DNA of 64,000 nt from Hermodice carunculata (lineage: Eukaryota > Annelida > Polychaeta > Eunicida > Amphinomidae), in NCBI GenBank assembly GCA_964020975.1, contig CAXHWN010002574.1:57501-121500 (forward strand). The letters run 5' to 3'. Shown one piece after another: positions 1-13,099 of this stretch (position 1 is its first letter; each line of letters starts with the position of its first letter). The translations under genes were made by a program, and so were the position numbers. The notes beneath the pieces are model-generated. The model had not been told where the DNA came from. It worked only from the letters and a program-made list of their open reading frames with translations, and did not search any database.

Positions 1-1590
1 CATGCCATGTACAAGATTGTGAAAAACCAATCATAAGCTAGAGATGTACTTGTGAGTAATTCATCGAATAAGTTGTTTGGAAAATTATAATGATGAAGTA
101 TACACCATCAGTTTATCGGAGAGGGCAGTTATACCCTACACAATACGAGCATTACTCATACCTGGGTAACCTTTTCTGGCTTAAAATGTAAAAATTAGAT
201 TTTGTTTCTTTATTTTCTTTTTGTTTTCATATTTGTTGGATGGACACACCGCAGATTCCCTTTAAAATGATTTTATGGGGCAGAGTTTGAACCTTTAAAG
301 TCTATAATTTTATCTTAACCATCGATGAGCCTATCAGGGACAAAATTATGCAGAACCTTTCTGTTACGCAACTGTAAATAATTCATTACCAATTCACAGT
401 TGTTTGTTTTAATTTTATTGCAGGTTTCCTCCTTTCTATGCATAGGTATGTCGCAGGAAAGGTTGACTACCAGCATTCAATTTGCAGTAGTACATATAAG
501 ATAATGGTTATGCTCATCCCACTTATCCGAATTATCAAGTTACATGTTGTACAAATAGTGGCGAGAATATGGTTGTCTTTTTGTGTGTGTGTTATTTTGC
601 ATTGAAATAGAAGTTTATCATTTCAAAATGCACAATTTTTTACAAATTGTTCCTAAAATAAAAGTAAAGTACACATTTAAGTCTATTGATTATGCTGAAT
701 CGTTTCCAGCAGTTTGAAATTCAATAAATTTATTTAGCTATTAAAGGCTTGAGTTTTCCAAAAAACGCCCATTGAATGTCACTTATAGTGTACAAACTTT
801 GCTCAGTTGCTATTTTGGAAGAAATGTTTTTTCACCAAGGTTCCAGATGAGATGTTTAACCTTGGAAATTCCTCATCTCAGCTGACTGACTAGTCGGCTA
901 GCTGCGCTAACAGAACGGGACTTCGTCTATTCCTATTTTTTTATTCAAGTTTATTCACTACGTCATAGACCACTAATTCTTAGATATTTACTTAGACTTC
1001 TTCTCCATACTGCCTGTCAAATTGTCTTTACTGTTGGCGCGGTTATTCTTTTTGTGCATCTCTACCAAGTTCATATGAGTACACTTCAGGGATTTTAGTT
1101 TATTACGCTCTGAATTTTTGTGCTTTTTTGTGTGCAATAGTGTTATTAACTCTTCCTCTGTGCAACCAGTGTTTCAAAGTTGTATAATAATATTCCAGGG
1201 CTCCCTGGACACTAATATATTCAAGATCTGGCCTTGCAAAATTTTCTGTGTATTTTCAGGACGATTTTTCTTCGTGTTTCTGGAGTAAAATTTGTTCTTC
1301 ACATTGGCATTGAAAGCTTAATGTTGTTTTTTGTTATTCTATAATCTCTGCCTTTGGATGTATTTACCTTTGATGTCATCGTTGGGTTGAAATTTATGAG
1401 TGTCGGTAACATTTTTCTGAACTACATACTTTTTTCAATTTTGCCAAGGCTTTCTCTCAAATTCTGCTTACACTTACTTGAAACACCAATTGTTGGGAAC
1501 TCTGAATGTAGGTGGGAATTATATAAGTTGAGTGTCAAGGTTACCTAATGATGGGTTGCTCACACCATCCTCTTGCTTTATAATTTTTTC

Positions 1591-1625
<35 letters not shown>

Positions 1626-2091
1626 CTATTGTTTTGAAAAAAAAAACAATGGTTTTCTTTGTTTTATGAACGTTTTTTTGCCTTTTTATTTTGGCCACTT
1701 GGCAGTACTTTAGCTTTAATGTTCATAGACTTTCTGTCTTTTAAAATCAGATTTATATTTGGCTAATATAAATCATGTTTGGCCATTGCACCTCTGATCG
1801 TTGAATTTTGGATGGAGGCCTATGTATGACACTTCAATTGTCCGAATAACCTTTAGCCACCATTGTCTGTCAATAATAAGAAAAGAACTGAATATGGATA
1901 AAATTGTCTACTTTATATGTTGTTTTTCCCCTGCTACTTTCGTTTCTGCATTATGCGCGAATTAAAAAAAATGAAAATGTTCTTGCAAAAATTTCCATAT
2001 TGCTTGGAAAATTCGCGCTTTGGAAAGTAAAAGAAGGATCGTAAAACTGGGGCATATGCATATGGTCCACATATTTCCATATGAGATAAAC
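1..2091. other. Intergenic AT-rich stretch, no gene seen
   Basis: I see no reading frame with family resemblance and no long repeat here. The only distinct element is the short TTTA array near 1.6 kb, listed separately. Confidence 0.5.
1590..1626. repeat. (TTTA)n microsatellite
   Basis: About nine near-perfect TTTA units are followed shortly by an A-run. The array could be the decayed tail of a retroposon, but no attached element is recognisable. Confidence 0.85.
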
Positions 2092-2316
2092 TCAATGTAA
2101 AACAAGACTCATATTTTTAAAACGTTCAGCGTTAACTTCAAATATGGAAGAGTTGACTGAGTTTGCTCCCAGCCAAGTTTCGCGGCAACATATCGCACTA
2201 CAGTAAAAGTGGTCAGTTGCAAGATCATCAATAAGGGATTTAAGTTCGTCAAATTTGGCATTAATACTTTGAATATTGAGATTAAGGACTGAAAAAAAGT
2301 ATGAATAGTGAAACAT
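2092..2316 (-). pseudogene. LINE endonuclease N-terminal fragment
   Basis: The minus-strand translation holds LNLNIQSINAKFDELKSLI and then CRETWLG. These are the first two conserved blocks of the AP-like endonuclease of CR1/jockey-type LINEs (usually N-R-S-hydrophobic and then Q-E-T/S-W). Only about 75 residues remain, with no reverse transcriptase downstream in the same orientation. It lies about 0.4 kb past the end of the LINE relic at 2735-5190 and has a different endonuclease, so I take it as a separate, heavily truncated insertion. Confidence 0.6.
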
Positions 2317-2734
2317 TTACTATTCTAGATTGTTTTATTTACAACGACTAAAGCACCTTCTCTTTGCATTTTTAATTATCTGCTATCCCATCATGATCAT
2401 CCTACTACTGTAATAATTTGTTTATGCCTATTTATATCATAGATGGCCCCAGTGATAGCGCACATCATGTCGTTAACAGGGGTCATCCTGACATAAGCAT
2501 TTTTTATATCATGTTATCTTGTGTTGCAAATAGATCTCTGATGCTTGCCTATTGTACATCACCTGTATATATTGTTGTCAAATAAACCACTTCTGTGTTC
2601 AGAGTTGAATAGTGCTCATCTGAAGCTGCTGCTGCATTACGGTGGACAATTGTAACTTATCCTCCAATACTAAAGGTTGTAGGTGTGATGACTTAGCTGC
2701 CTGGGCTAAATTTATTACTTTGGCAATATAGATT

Positions 2735-5190
2735 TTACTTGTCATTCCCCGAACTCAATTTCTGAAAATAAGAAGTCTGCCTATCTTCAATAAAGCCTGT
2801 AGCAGTGGTTTCATCAAGCTTTGAAGAGATCACAGCCTTGGTTCTTTTTTCTGTTACGGATATCAATTGTGTATTTATGTATGGTCGTTCAGCCGGACTA
2901 ACGTGTTTTGTCAACCAGCTTTCACAACTGTACATCACCGTTGTGATTAAAGCACTTTCCCCCACATTCTTTTTTTACTTTAAATAGTGCATCAAAATTT
3001 TTCCTAATAAACGAATAACATTACACTAGAACATTTTGTGTCATGCTCTTGCGCTTGTTTCTGAATTAGTTTACTAGAAATGAGTGGTCCCAGGTAAACA
3101 TATGTTAATGCATGGATAGTGTTATATTGCAAAGACTAATATCACCTGTATCCCTTACAGTCTTGTATATTGGTTTTGATGGGTTTAACACCACCCCAAT
3201 CTCATTTGTTGACTGATACAATCTGTTTAATTTGGCCATTAACTTTTCGCGTGATATGGAAAAGGCAACCGTGCCATCCATAAACAAAAGGCAATGAAAA
3301 ATATCCATTGATCTATTTAGTTTTGACGCACTCATTGCATCCATTGTTGAATCAATGAAAAAAGTCAACAGCAACTTGCTGAATGGGCCACCTTGTCTTT
3401 CGTCAATCGTATTATAAAATACTTCATCTCCTTTTTTACACTTTTTTATCAAACTTTGTGCCACAGCTTTTAAAAATGAAGCTCATCATTATGTTTGGCC
3501 AGCCCTTTTATCAGATCGTATCTGTTTACTTTCTCGTATTCCTCTTCGTAATCCACAAAGGCAAAGTACCACTTTTCTTTTGTTATCCCCGTGATGTCTT
3601 TTAATAGCTGGATTGTGAGAATCTGTTTCTCACATCCTCTGCCCAGTCTTGATGCGGTCTGTTCTTCCCTTGGAGTGTGCTAAAGGAGAAACAGTTAATG
3701 AGTATAATGTTATATAATTTGGCCAACACATCTACAATGGATATCCCTCTATAGTCATCAGGGTCGGTATGTTGGCCTTTTTTGTATATGGTGAACAATG
3801 TTTGCTACCGACCAGTCTTCGGAGTATTTACCATAAACGACTTGACTGTATAAAGCCGACAGCACAGTAATTCATCGTGTAGGATCTTTGATACTCAAGG
3901 GGCAATATCATTTGTTCTCAGTACTATATTTGGTTTCAACTGTTTCATAGCACTTTCAACTTCAGTGGCTTGTATTGGGTCATCAAATAATGGTATGTAA
4001 GCATTTGCTGACTCCAATAAGGCATCATTTCCATTCATCTAGGCATTAGTGCTTTCAGGATTTAACAGGAGCTTGAAGTGATTTTCGAACTCTTTATCAC
4101 TTTTTGTCTGTTTTTAGTTGTAGTTGAGTTGACTGAACCCTTCCAGCTAATTGCCTGCCATATACTTTTTCGATCTTTCATACGTAGTATATTTTGCAAT
4201 CTGTCATGTGAGGTACATGCACCACAAAGACCTGCAACTGGACCATTTCTTACTTGAAATCCTGACTGTTTCAATGTCTCGTATAACAGGTCAGATGCAG
4301 TAGAGCACAGCTCTTCAGTGATATAATTTGCATTCCATATGTCGTCTAGCATTGGTAACTTTTGACGAAACGTACTTGTTGTAAGGCTCGATAGTTTCCA
4401 TCTTTATTGGTAACTACCGACTATACGACTCTATTGTACCGTCTTTTCTTAGATATCCAGCTCTTTCTTAAACATCCCGTATGTTTACAGTACAACGTAG
4501 TTAAACACTTATTGGGGCATGGTTAGTTGATTGAGCACACGACTTGTGTATTTTGAACTCAGCAACGTTTTGTACAATTGGAAATGAACATATTGCCCAG
4601 TCTAACTGTAAGATCCAACGGTATTTTTGCCTATATGTCAGATCACCATCTGTATTACAATTTTTAGTCATCATATGGTTGACACTGTGTGTCTTACAGA
4701 GACTAATAACATCCTTGCCATTTGTGTTTGTTACTTTGTTGGGGTTATTTGAGGGTATTAAATCTATATCTGATGCCTGTTCAACTGTCGATAGGTTATG
4801 AAGTAGAGCGTTCAAGTGACCAATTATGATCACATCAGAATACTGATGACATTGTTCTTTAGTGTTTGAGCACTTGGAGGGGACATAAAAGAATGAATCA
4901 CGAGGGGAAATGTACACAACCACCTATCGTTCTCCACTTGGCAATGTGTTCCATTCCTGATCTTTTGGTGGTAAAAATGTCACCTACCCTAGACAAAAAT
5001 TGTTTTCTGAGCAGTAGCGCTAAAGAAAATTTCATAAAGAAAACTACCCTATATTCGAGAGTGTTATTTCCTAAGTCGCCAAATAAAATTTTCAGCTTTC
5101 TTCCAAATTGTACGTGCAAGTCTTTTATGTCAATACTTGGATTGGAACATTCTCGCTCAAGGGCAACAAGAACTTTCAATTTCATGTGGT
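2735..5190 (-). mobile_element. Decayed non-LTR retrotransposon (LINE) pol region
   Basis: Several minus-strand blocks occur in the right order for a LINE polyprotein. About 4.95-4.5 kb is endonuclease C-terminal sequence, with VVYISPRDSFFYVPS, then IIIGHLNALLH in place of the usual G-D-F/L-N, then QLDWAICS and NHAPIS. About 3.8-3.6 kb begins the RT with DPDDYRGISIVDVLAKLYN. About 3.46-3.1 kb is RT palm, with RQGGPFSKLLLTFFID and FMDG where F/YADD is expected, then VLNPSKPIY. About 2.97-2.74 kb is the C-terminal segment with ALITTVMYSCESWL, matching the A-L-x-x-x-L-Y-G-C-E-x-W block of LINEs. The blocks lie in different frames separated by stops, and the catalytic FxDD is degraded, so it is a dead copy. 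The family is uncertain. The segment from 5.19 to 4.92 kb is open in the same orientation but I cannot assign it. Confidence 0.75.
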
Positions 5191-5299
5191 GTGTGGGGAG
5201 GGATAGAGAAGGTTTTTTTTCTAAATCATCAGAATTCTTTAAGTTTTCATCAAGGTTGTTTGTCGAGACAGTACCAAAGTGGTTTTAAATGTGTTATGT

Positions 5300-7270
5300 G
5301 CTGAACCAGTTAAAATATTTCATAATACAGATATTTGTCTTTTGATATGAAGGCACATACCAGTGTGAAAATGAGATGTAGGATTTTGCACACTACATAG
5401 TATGTGATTACACCCATAAAGAAAAAATTATTAAAGAATCAAGAAGTATATTGTGTAATTTTAGGGAAATAACGGAACGTCAGTCTATCTCAATCAATAT
5501 ATTTGCATTATTTTTTGCATAAAAATGAAGGAAAATCACACAAGGAATCATAGGTAACTTCAATGTAGCTGGTTGTCAGCTCAGAAATGATACAATGGTA
5601 AAAGAAACAATCAGGCTTTGTCGGTACTGCTCAAATTCCTAGATGGTTGGTCTAGATATTGTTTAAATAAATCTGATATAATACACGTTCATGTCGAAAA
5701 CATAGCCAACGCAATTGCTAACAATCTATGTGCGCACTTTGAGTGACCATCCCAGTATTTCACACTTGTCACAACATGAAAGTCAAGGAACCCATCAGTT
5801 CAATATATATCCGGAGGAGTGCACCTAACTGCGCAGCCACATGAAGTACACAATAGAACACATAGTGCAAGTCGTGACTCTAAATCAACATGGGGGATCA
5901 TATATCAGGAGAATGTAATGATTACATAGCAAGCATACATGTAAACAATCACACACAAAAAGGCAAGCTACGCTGGACATGTTGCAACAATCAGGTGCTC
6001 TTTTGTAAGTTACCCAAGACTATTTGGTGTCAAAGACATTCGCTGTGGCCAATCCTCTTAAGTCAGAGACACAATAAGGAACAAATTTTCCGGTCATGAA
6101 CTTCTTTGCACAAACTTTTCAGTTTTAATTCTGTGAAAATGTAATTTGGTTTCCTGCTCACCTCCAGTATCAAATGATGCGCAACAGTTTTACCTTTGGT
6201 CACTGGAATTTTGACTGGTACCGTGCAAAGCCTCAAGTTTATCAGAGAGTGTGGTCAACTAAATTGTGGCATCCTGATCTTTAATTTCATCAACCCAACT
6301 CTGCATGTTCCGCTGTTCTCAGTGCATCCAGGAATTATGTAACTTTGTCGACGTTCGCCATCATTTGTTTCCCTCTTCCACCAAGTGGCACAGCTGGTTT
6401 GCATATAACACACTGACTTTAAAACTTTAGTCATTCTCACACCCCTTTCAGGGAAGAGTTATTAAGAGAAACCTCAGTTATACAGCCAGCCACCTTGACC
6501 ATTTACGTCACACTCAATGCTAAAACTATACGAATGGAAGACAGAGTACAAGAGTATGTAACAGATCGAATTTCTTTTGAACTAAGCCATGACCTCTGCT
6601 GTATTGTACAAATTATTTGAACTGACAAGCTTGCACCTGCTAGTTTGAACGACTGAAAATATATAATTTTGTTACAGACAATTTGTTCCTCGGACTCCCA
6701 CTATAATTCCAATGCACAACTTAAGTGTCAAACTGCCTCTTTTTTAAAATCATATATTCGTTACAAATGAGAAGTGTTGGCTTAAGTTCAGTCACACATT
6801 GAAGTGCTGTTTCTGGTGATTATTTCTTTGATTTATTACACTGATGAAATCTGCATATATTGTCTCAATATATCGCCGTATATAGCACATGGTTCCTGAA
6901 AAATACCTTTAGAATTTTAGATAGTGCAAATACTTACTATGTGTATGTCATATTCCCGGTCATTGACCTAGACAGCTTTTGCAGTTCACTTTTTTCCCTG
7001 GAGCCCACAAGGCATCGCTGTGTGGACCTTTACAGACTGAAAAGTCTTGAGAACCAGGACTAGTGTCAGTATAAATTGTCATTCATTATTACCCGTTTTA
7101 CATATCATTATGCAAAAAGACTTTAATATGATTGGCTTGATTATAGTGATAATAGCTGAAATGAATGTAATGCAATTTAAAAGAGTTTATTATGGATATA
7201 TAGGAGCACAAACATTGCTGGTACTTCATTGAACCTGGTTTCAGCTGAGTCCATCACTTGTGACAAAGCC
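5300..7270. other. Intergenic, no gene seen
   Basis: AT-rich sequence without a recognisable coding block or long internal repeat. Short open frames here show no family resemblance. Confidence 0.4.
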
Positions 7271-7470
<200 letters not shown>

Positions 7471-8643
7471 AACCTTTTCAAAACACTCCGTGCAAAATTA
7501 TCTGGACACATGCTGCTTAGCTATGAAACTTTCTTCCCCACTGTATAAAGTCAAATGCCATGAACACCTCCATAAATAAATTCACAACCGAACATCGTTA
7601 TCCCGGTTTTCTTCTAGTCATGCTCGTTGCTATCACTGAGTCCCTCTTAAATATGAAAACAATATTAATTCTTCCATCTGGTATTATAATGGTAGATTTC
7701 AAGGCCTGCAAAAGCAAGACTGCACGACTCCTATCCTGCTCGCTAATTAAATTTTGACCAAAACGACCTTAGTGTCTAATGATATTATCGAAGAAAATAG
7801 GAACTTGCAATTGTGGATTCGTCTTCCGTCCATACATAATCATCTAGTGTCATTATGGGATCAAAAACGGAAGCTATCATAAGCGCAGTTGAGCGTATAC
7901 TGGATGTATAAGAGACCTTAAGGGTTGGAAGGATACAGCCTATTATCCATCCCAAAAGTAGCTTTCCTTCTTCTGGAAGAGACATTGCATCGGCATAATC
8001 ATTGATCAGTCGTCTTTAAAATGGTAAATCTGTGCTCATTAAAGCATTTCTGCATGATCTTTTGTTTTCTTTTGTTTGTATTGTTTGCATTTTTTTATTC
8101 CTTTATTTTTCATATCTTCAAGAGATGTACTTGAGGTACATGGCTCAATAGCTCTGATACTGGTCAAAACCAACTCCTCAAACCCATATGTTTTGATTTC
8201 TTAAAGATGATATTTATCCTTTTGTTTGTCTTTGGTTGACCTTTGTGATTTTCCACTTCTTCAGATTGCTAAATTGATATACTTTGTACCTGATTTGGAC
8301 ATATTTGGCACAGTTTCCGTGTGTGGCCAGGAGATGCTACTGCAAGTTTCCTAAGTAAAGCAATGATCATTAAGTTTATATGATGATTTAGTTAATATGG
8401 TGACACAGCATTAATGAACATATAGTATTCTCTAAAGTTCAGAGAAGGATTCTTCTTTGGCAGACTTTGATGTTATCGTTATGTGTACTAACTTATGCAC
8501 TTATATTTTATGGACTGTAGTTTTTTTAATTAGGGGAAGGTCATTAAAGATGTACGTTTTTAGTGTGAGAATATAATGTAGGGGAATGTATACGTAGTTG
8601 TTGCCAAAGCAACCGATCAGATCTTCGAACGGACTGGGAATAA

Positions 8644-8651
<8 letters not shown>
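7471..8651. other. Intergenic, no gene seen
   Basis: No coding similarity is visible. The sequence is AT-rich and unique at the scale I can inspect. Confidence 0.4.
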
Positions 8652-8693
<42 letters not shown>

Positions 8694-8798
8694 AGTGAGG
8701 CATGCTATGACATTGCGAATGACTCTATACCGTTCAGCAGATTCTCTCAGTGGACTTTTCTACACACACACACACACACACATACACACACACACACT

Positions 8799-8866
<68 letters not shown>
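8652..8866. repeat. Compound microsatellite (TA)n / (AC)n / (TA)n
   Basis: TA units occupy about 8652-8689, AC units with a few interruptions about 8762-8818, and TA units 8819-8866. The array ends about 20 bp before the apparent 5' end of the LINE on the plus strand, so it may mark the pre-insertion site or the 5' junction. Confidence 0.9.
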
Positions 8867-8871
<5 letters not shown>

Positions 8872-9197
8872 AGCTATAAAAAGGGTTCCGTTCCAAGATG
8901 GTGGCTGGCTCGGATGGTGTGGCTTTGGCTCCGATTTTTTGTTACACTCTGTTATGCCTCATGTCAAGGGAGGTTTTGGAACCAGGTTTCATCTATGAAC
9001 ACCCAAAGGAACGTTGTATGAATTTTTTATCCTACAATACGGCTAAGACCTTCAGTTATGGACACAACACTTTGTGCCGGTCATTCAACATGTTCAATAC
9101 CGTGAAGGGTTGCATGCGTGCATACAGGTCGTCGTAAGTGCATGGAAAGTCACCTAAGGGGACTGGAGTACTACTGACGATGCGTCTCCTAATATCA

Positions 9198-9224
9198 GGT
9201 TATGTACATCCTTGCCCTGGACCA
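9198..9224 (+). other. 2A-like (GDVHPNPGP-type) motif in the LINE
   Basis: In one frame the sequence reads LLISGYVHPCPGP. Many CR1-group LINEs carry a leader ending in G-D-[VI]-x-x-N-P-G-P, which resembles the 2A translational-recoding peptide consensus D-x-E-x-N-P-G-P. Here the aspartate is tyrosine and the asparagine is cysteine, so it is a decayed or non-functional version. It lies upstream of the endonuclease, as expected. Confidence 0.5.
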
Positions 9225-12200
9225 TATAGAAAATCCGGGTCTTGAAAAAATCCATGGACCTCATGTTTAAAAGAAATACGAAAAAATAATTGGACTATTA
9301 ACTTAGATTTATGTGATATGCTGGTTTGTCACACTCGTTATCAGATTAACTGAGTGAAAATGGCGTTTCGACCAACTTTACTTGTGACACTTGCTTGTGG
9401 AACACTTTGCCTTCTCAGGCCTGTGACAATCTCACCCAAGCTCATGATAAGGAGATCAATGATGTCCATCATGTCAATGATTTTGATTCGTTTCCTTCTG
9501 CGCATTGCCTGAGCAATCTGATTTTAAAGACAGTGACAGGGGGTAATGTCATATTGACCTGGACGATGTTGTTTGTTTCAAACAAAAAGGCCTGAACTTC
9601 ATTCATTTAAATTTGAGGAGTTTACTACACATATTACCAGAAATCGTCAGGCTTTCCCAGATCTCCCAAGAAGCAGCTGTATGTATGTCTGAGCTTTGGT
9701 TGGATAATTCTTCATTGACAATGAAGTTTCGCTTCCAGGATATATATAAAACCGTAAGGACAGGACTTGTCACTGTGGAAGGGACGCCATATATCTACAA
9801 AATGACTTAGCATGCAAAAAGCAAGAAGAATTTTCACATGACAACCTAGAAATTTTTGGTATTGAAATCTTGTTACCTAAGACCAAACCTCTCATTGTCG
9901 CTGTGTGTTATCGACTGCCCAATCAAAGCAACTTTTTTGAATGACTTGAGCCCACTCTTATGAATTGTGTCTGTATCGTCGATATAGAATGCTTTTTACT
10001 TGGAGATTTTAATGTCAATGTTTTAAACCAAGGTACTTCATCACATGGTCTACTCAATGCTTTTAAAAACGTTTGTAATATGTTTGACATTCACCGACTG
10101 ATTGTGGACGCTACTAGGGTCACATCTTCATCTAAATCTGCTATAGACCTCATATTAGTGTCTGACGTTCAGAAAGTCACTCAATCAGTTGTCATCTAAA
10201 CTGGGATCAGTGACCATTTTCTGACTTTTTTGTTCCAGAAAAGCACACAAAGGTTACTTCCTTTTGCACAACACTATCAAGATCCGATTGTTCAAGAATT
10301 ATTCTAAAGGTCCACATGTTCAGAATCTTGAGGCGGTTGATTGGTCCAGTGTAACATCCTGCTCAGATGTTGATAGTGCTTGGCATGTATTTAAAACTTT
10401 CTTTCCTTCTGTCCTTGATAAATTTGATCCTATCAAAGAAACTCGTCTGAAACAAAGAACTCTGCAATGGATGACACATGAAGTTTTAGACTGTATCTGA
10501 GAGAGAGACCAAAATTTACTTCTTTTTAGGAAAACAGGTGACATCAAATTTTATAATGCTTTCAAACTTGCTCGAAATCTGGTACAAATTAGGTTAAGGT
10601 AGCAAAAATCGAGGAAAATCTTGACGATTGGAAAAAAAAAAAACATGGAAATATCTTAAACTTCTTGGTTACGCAGATAACAAAGAAGAAATCCTAGAAT
10701 ATGCCTCTAGGATAATAACAATAGTGTCTTCGAAAATTCCAGCAAAGCGCAGCATTTTAACAGCTTCTTTACTAACATTGCCTCAGTTTTAGTGGAGAAC
10801 TTGGCAGCCGCCTCTAAACTGTTTGACAGTGATGGTGTTGATAATTTTTATGTCTCAAAAGGAGTTCAAGCAGACGCATTTTCGTTCACTAGTATACAAG
10901 TACAGGACATACTGAATTTTTTGGGCAAACTCAAATGTAAGAGCACTGCACTGGACAATATTCCCGGTAAATTTTTGAAGGAGGGTAAACCAATTATTAC
11001 TTTACCCCTTTCACACATCGTCAATCTGTCCCTCTTATCGGGCTGTGTACCGAGTGAACTGAAGTCAGCTAAATTTATTCCCTTACTTAAAAAACATAGT
11101 AGCAATGACCCAGGTAATTATAGGCCTGTTTCAATATTGTGTATCTTCTGAAAATGTCTGGAAAATATTGTTTATTCTCAACTAGAGACATATCTGTCCA
11201 AGTCCAATATTCTGTATGATTTTCAGTCTGGCTTCAGACGCAACTATTCAACAGAATCCTGCCTTATTCATTTGACACATTATGTAAGAATGAATATGGA
11301 CAAAGGCCTTTACACAGGGATGGTCCTGCTTGACCTCCAGAAAGCTTTTGACACTGTTAACCATGGTTTACCGTGTCGAAAGCTTAAATCTATTGGCTTG
11401 GACTCTGCATCAGTCACTTTGGTTCATTCCTATTTATCTGATCCCTCACAGGTTGTTTATTAAAAAGGTGCTACTTCTAAAGTAAATACAGTCACTTGTG
11501 GCATGCCACAAGGTTCCTTACTCAGACCACTGTTATTCTTAATATATGTGAATGACATGCCCAAGACTGTCAACTGCAAACTTCTTCTTTATGGAGATGA
11601 CTCAGCCTAACTAGTCTCTGCCACATCCATTCACGAAATACAATCTACTCTTTCTTCTGGACTTCACTCCCTATACCGATTGTTGATCGATAACAAGCTA
11701 TCCTTTGACTTGGGCAAATGGAATCAATTTTGTTCGGCACAAAACCTAAAATTAAGAAAAATCCGTCTCTCAAAATTACATACAATAATCAAGAAATGAA
11801 ATCATCCTGTAAGGTCAAATATCTGGGAATGATACTGGACCAGAATGTTTCTGGAGAACTTCATGCAAAATCAGTTTTGAAGAAAATCCCCCCTTTACTC
11901 AAATTTTTGTATAGGCAAAGATTGAGGCTGAGCACAAGAACAAGGGAACTACTGTGCTCAGTGCTAATCCAACCTCACTTTGACTATGCATGTGCGGCTT
12001 GGCACAGCACTGTGACCTTGAAAACAAAACAGAAATTTTAGGATTGTCAAAACAAAATGATTAGTTTTATTAACAAATGGCAGGCAAGAACCCATATTGG
12101 TGCTGAACAAATTTCCGATCTAGGATGGCTGGATGTTTCTAGCAGAGTTGAACAAAATAAACTGACACACATGTTTGAAATATAGTGAAGGGACCTGTCC

Positions 12201-12745
12201 AGATTATATGAAGGAAAATATGGTCCACACCAGTGAAGTTTACAACCAGTTTACTCGCTCAATTGAGCGTGGATTCCCTGGTTGTTCCCAGGAGTTGGGG
12301 GACCTGGACTGAAATCCTTACTATACTCTTCTATCAAACTGTGGAACCAGTTGCCTTCAGAAGTTAAATCCAAGGACTCGATCTTTACCTTTAAACCTGC
12401 AGTTAAGAACATCTAACGAATATCATGCTATCAAGATAATACAATAAGTTTTAATTAATTTATATTTAAATATATTAAAATAAGGATATCTGTGATATTC
12501 ATAGTTTGTTGGTTCATCCAAACTCACCTTTCCGAGCCACCCAGTCTTGGGACCACAAGGGACCACAATAGAAATAAGCCTGAATGACTTTATTGTGTAT
12601 ATATCCCAGGTAGTCATTATTTCATTAAAGCTTGGATGATTCACCTGTTGTTTGTTTTACTCTAAGCTCCTTTTTTAAGATATTTTACTTTTTTTTGGTT
12701 TTATTCTGTGTATTTGTATTTTATGATGCTTACCTGTATAAAAAA

Positions 12746-12761
12746 ATCAAATCAAATCAAA
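12746..12761 (+). repeat. (ATCAA)3 tail of the LINE
   Basis: Three perfect ATCAA units follow an A-run directly after the LINE 3' UTR. Short tandem tails of this kind are typical 3' ends of CR1-group LINEs and mark the probable 3' boundary. Confidence 0.6.
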
Positions 12762-12982
12762 GCACAAACTGTTGTTACATACAGGGTTCTTATATTTGAA
12801 TAATCTCTGTAATCTTTTACCACTTTTACCAAAAGTAATTTTTTTAGCTATCTGTCTCCGAAAAACCGATTTGGTGACAAAGAGTGGATGCATAAGTAGA
12901 TAATGGTATCCACATATTGTCACAATATCGCAGTTCCGCTGTTCCGACCGTAATTGCCAATTTCCAATTTGTATTTGAACTG

Positions 12983-13031
12983 CACACACACAAACACACA
13001 CGCATAGTATATATCTGTGTGTGTGTGTGTG
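12983..13031. repeat. Imperfect (CA)n and (GT)n array
   Basis: CACACA units followed within 25 bp by GTGTGT units make a short inverted dinucleotide arrangement that could form a hairpin. Frames read from it are not genes. Confidence 0.7.
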
Positions 13032-13099
13032 TATGTTTACATAGATACATATAGGTATGTATGTACTTTTGAAGATATTCAAGATTTACATACATTTAA

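Larger units (their letters stand above)
8885..12762 (+). mobile_element. Near-full-length CR1/jockey-like LINE, inactivated
   Basis: The order fits a non-LTR retrotransposon. A leader begins near CCAAGATGGTGGCTGG at about 8.89 kb. A 2A-like GYVHPCPGP segment lies at about 9.2 kb. Endonuclease blocks follow, with LNFIHLNLRSL, then CMSELWL, then FLLGDFNVN, AIDLILVS and ISDHF, at about 9.6-10.22 kb. Reverse transcriptase spans about 10.75-11.7 kb, with LGKLKCKSTALDNIPGKFLK, NDPGNYRPVSIL, FQSGFRRNYSTESCL, LLDLQKAFDTVNH, GMPQGSLLRPLLF and LLLYGDDSA (YGDD at 11590-11601, usually YADD). The C-terminal segment has VKYLGMILD, QPHFDYACAAW and RTHIGAEQISDLGWLDV at about 11.8-12.2 kb. The motif-A aspartate is present, but several in-frame stops and frame changes (for example just after SILCIF and just after the YGDD box) make it inactive. 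The 3' end is an ATCAA array. The exact clade within the CR1/jockey group is not settled. Confidence 0.85.
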
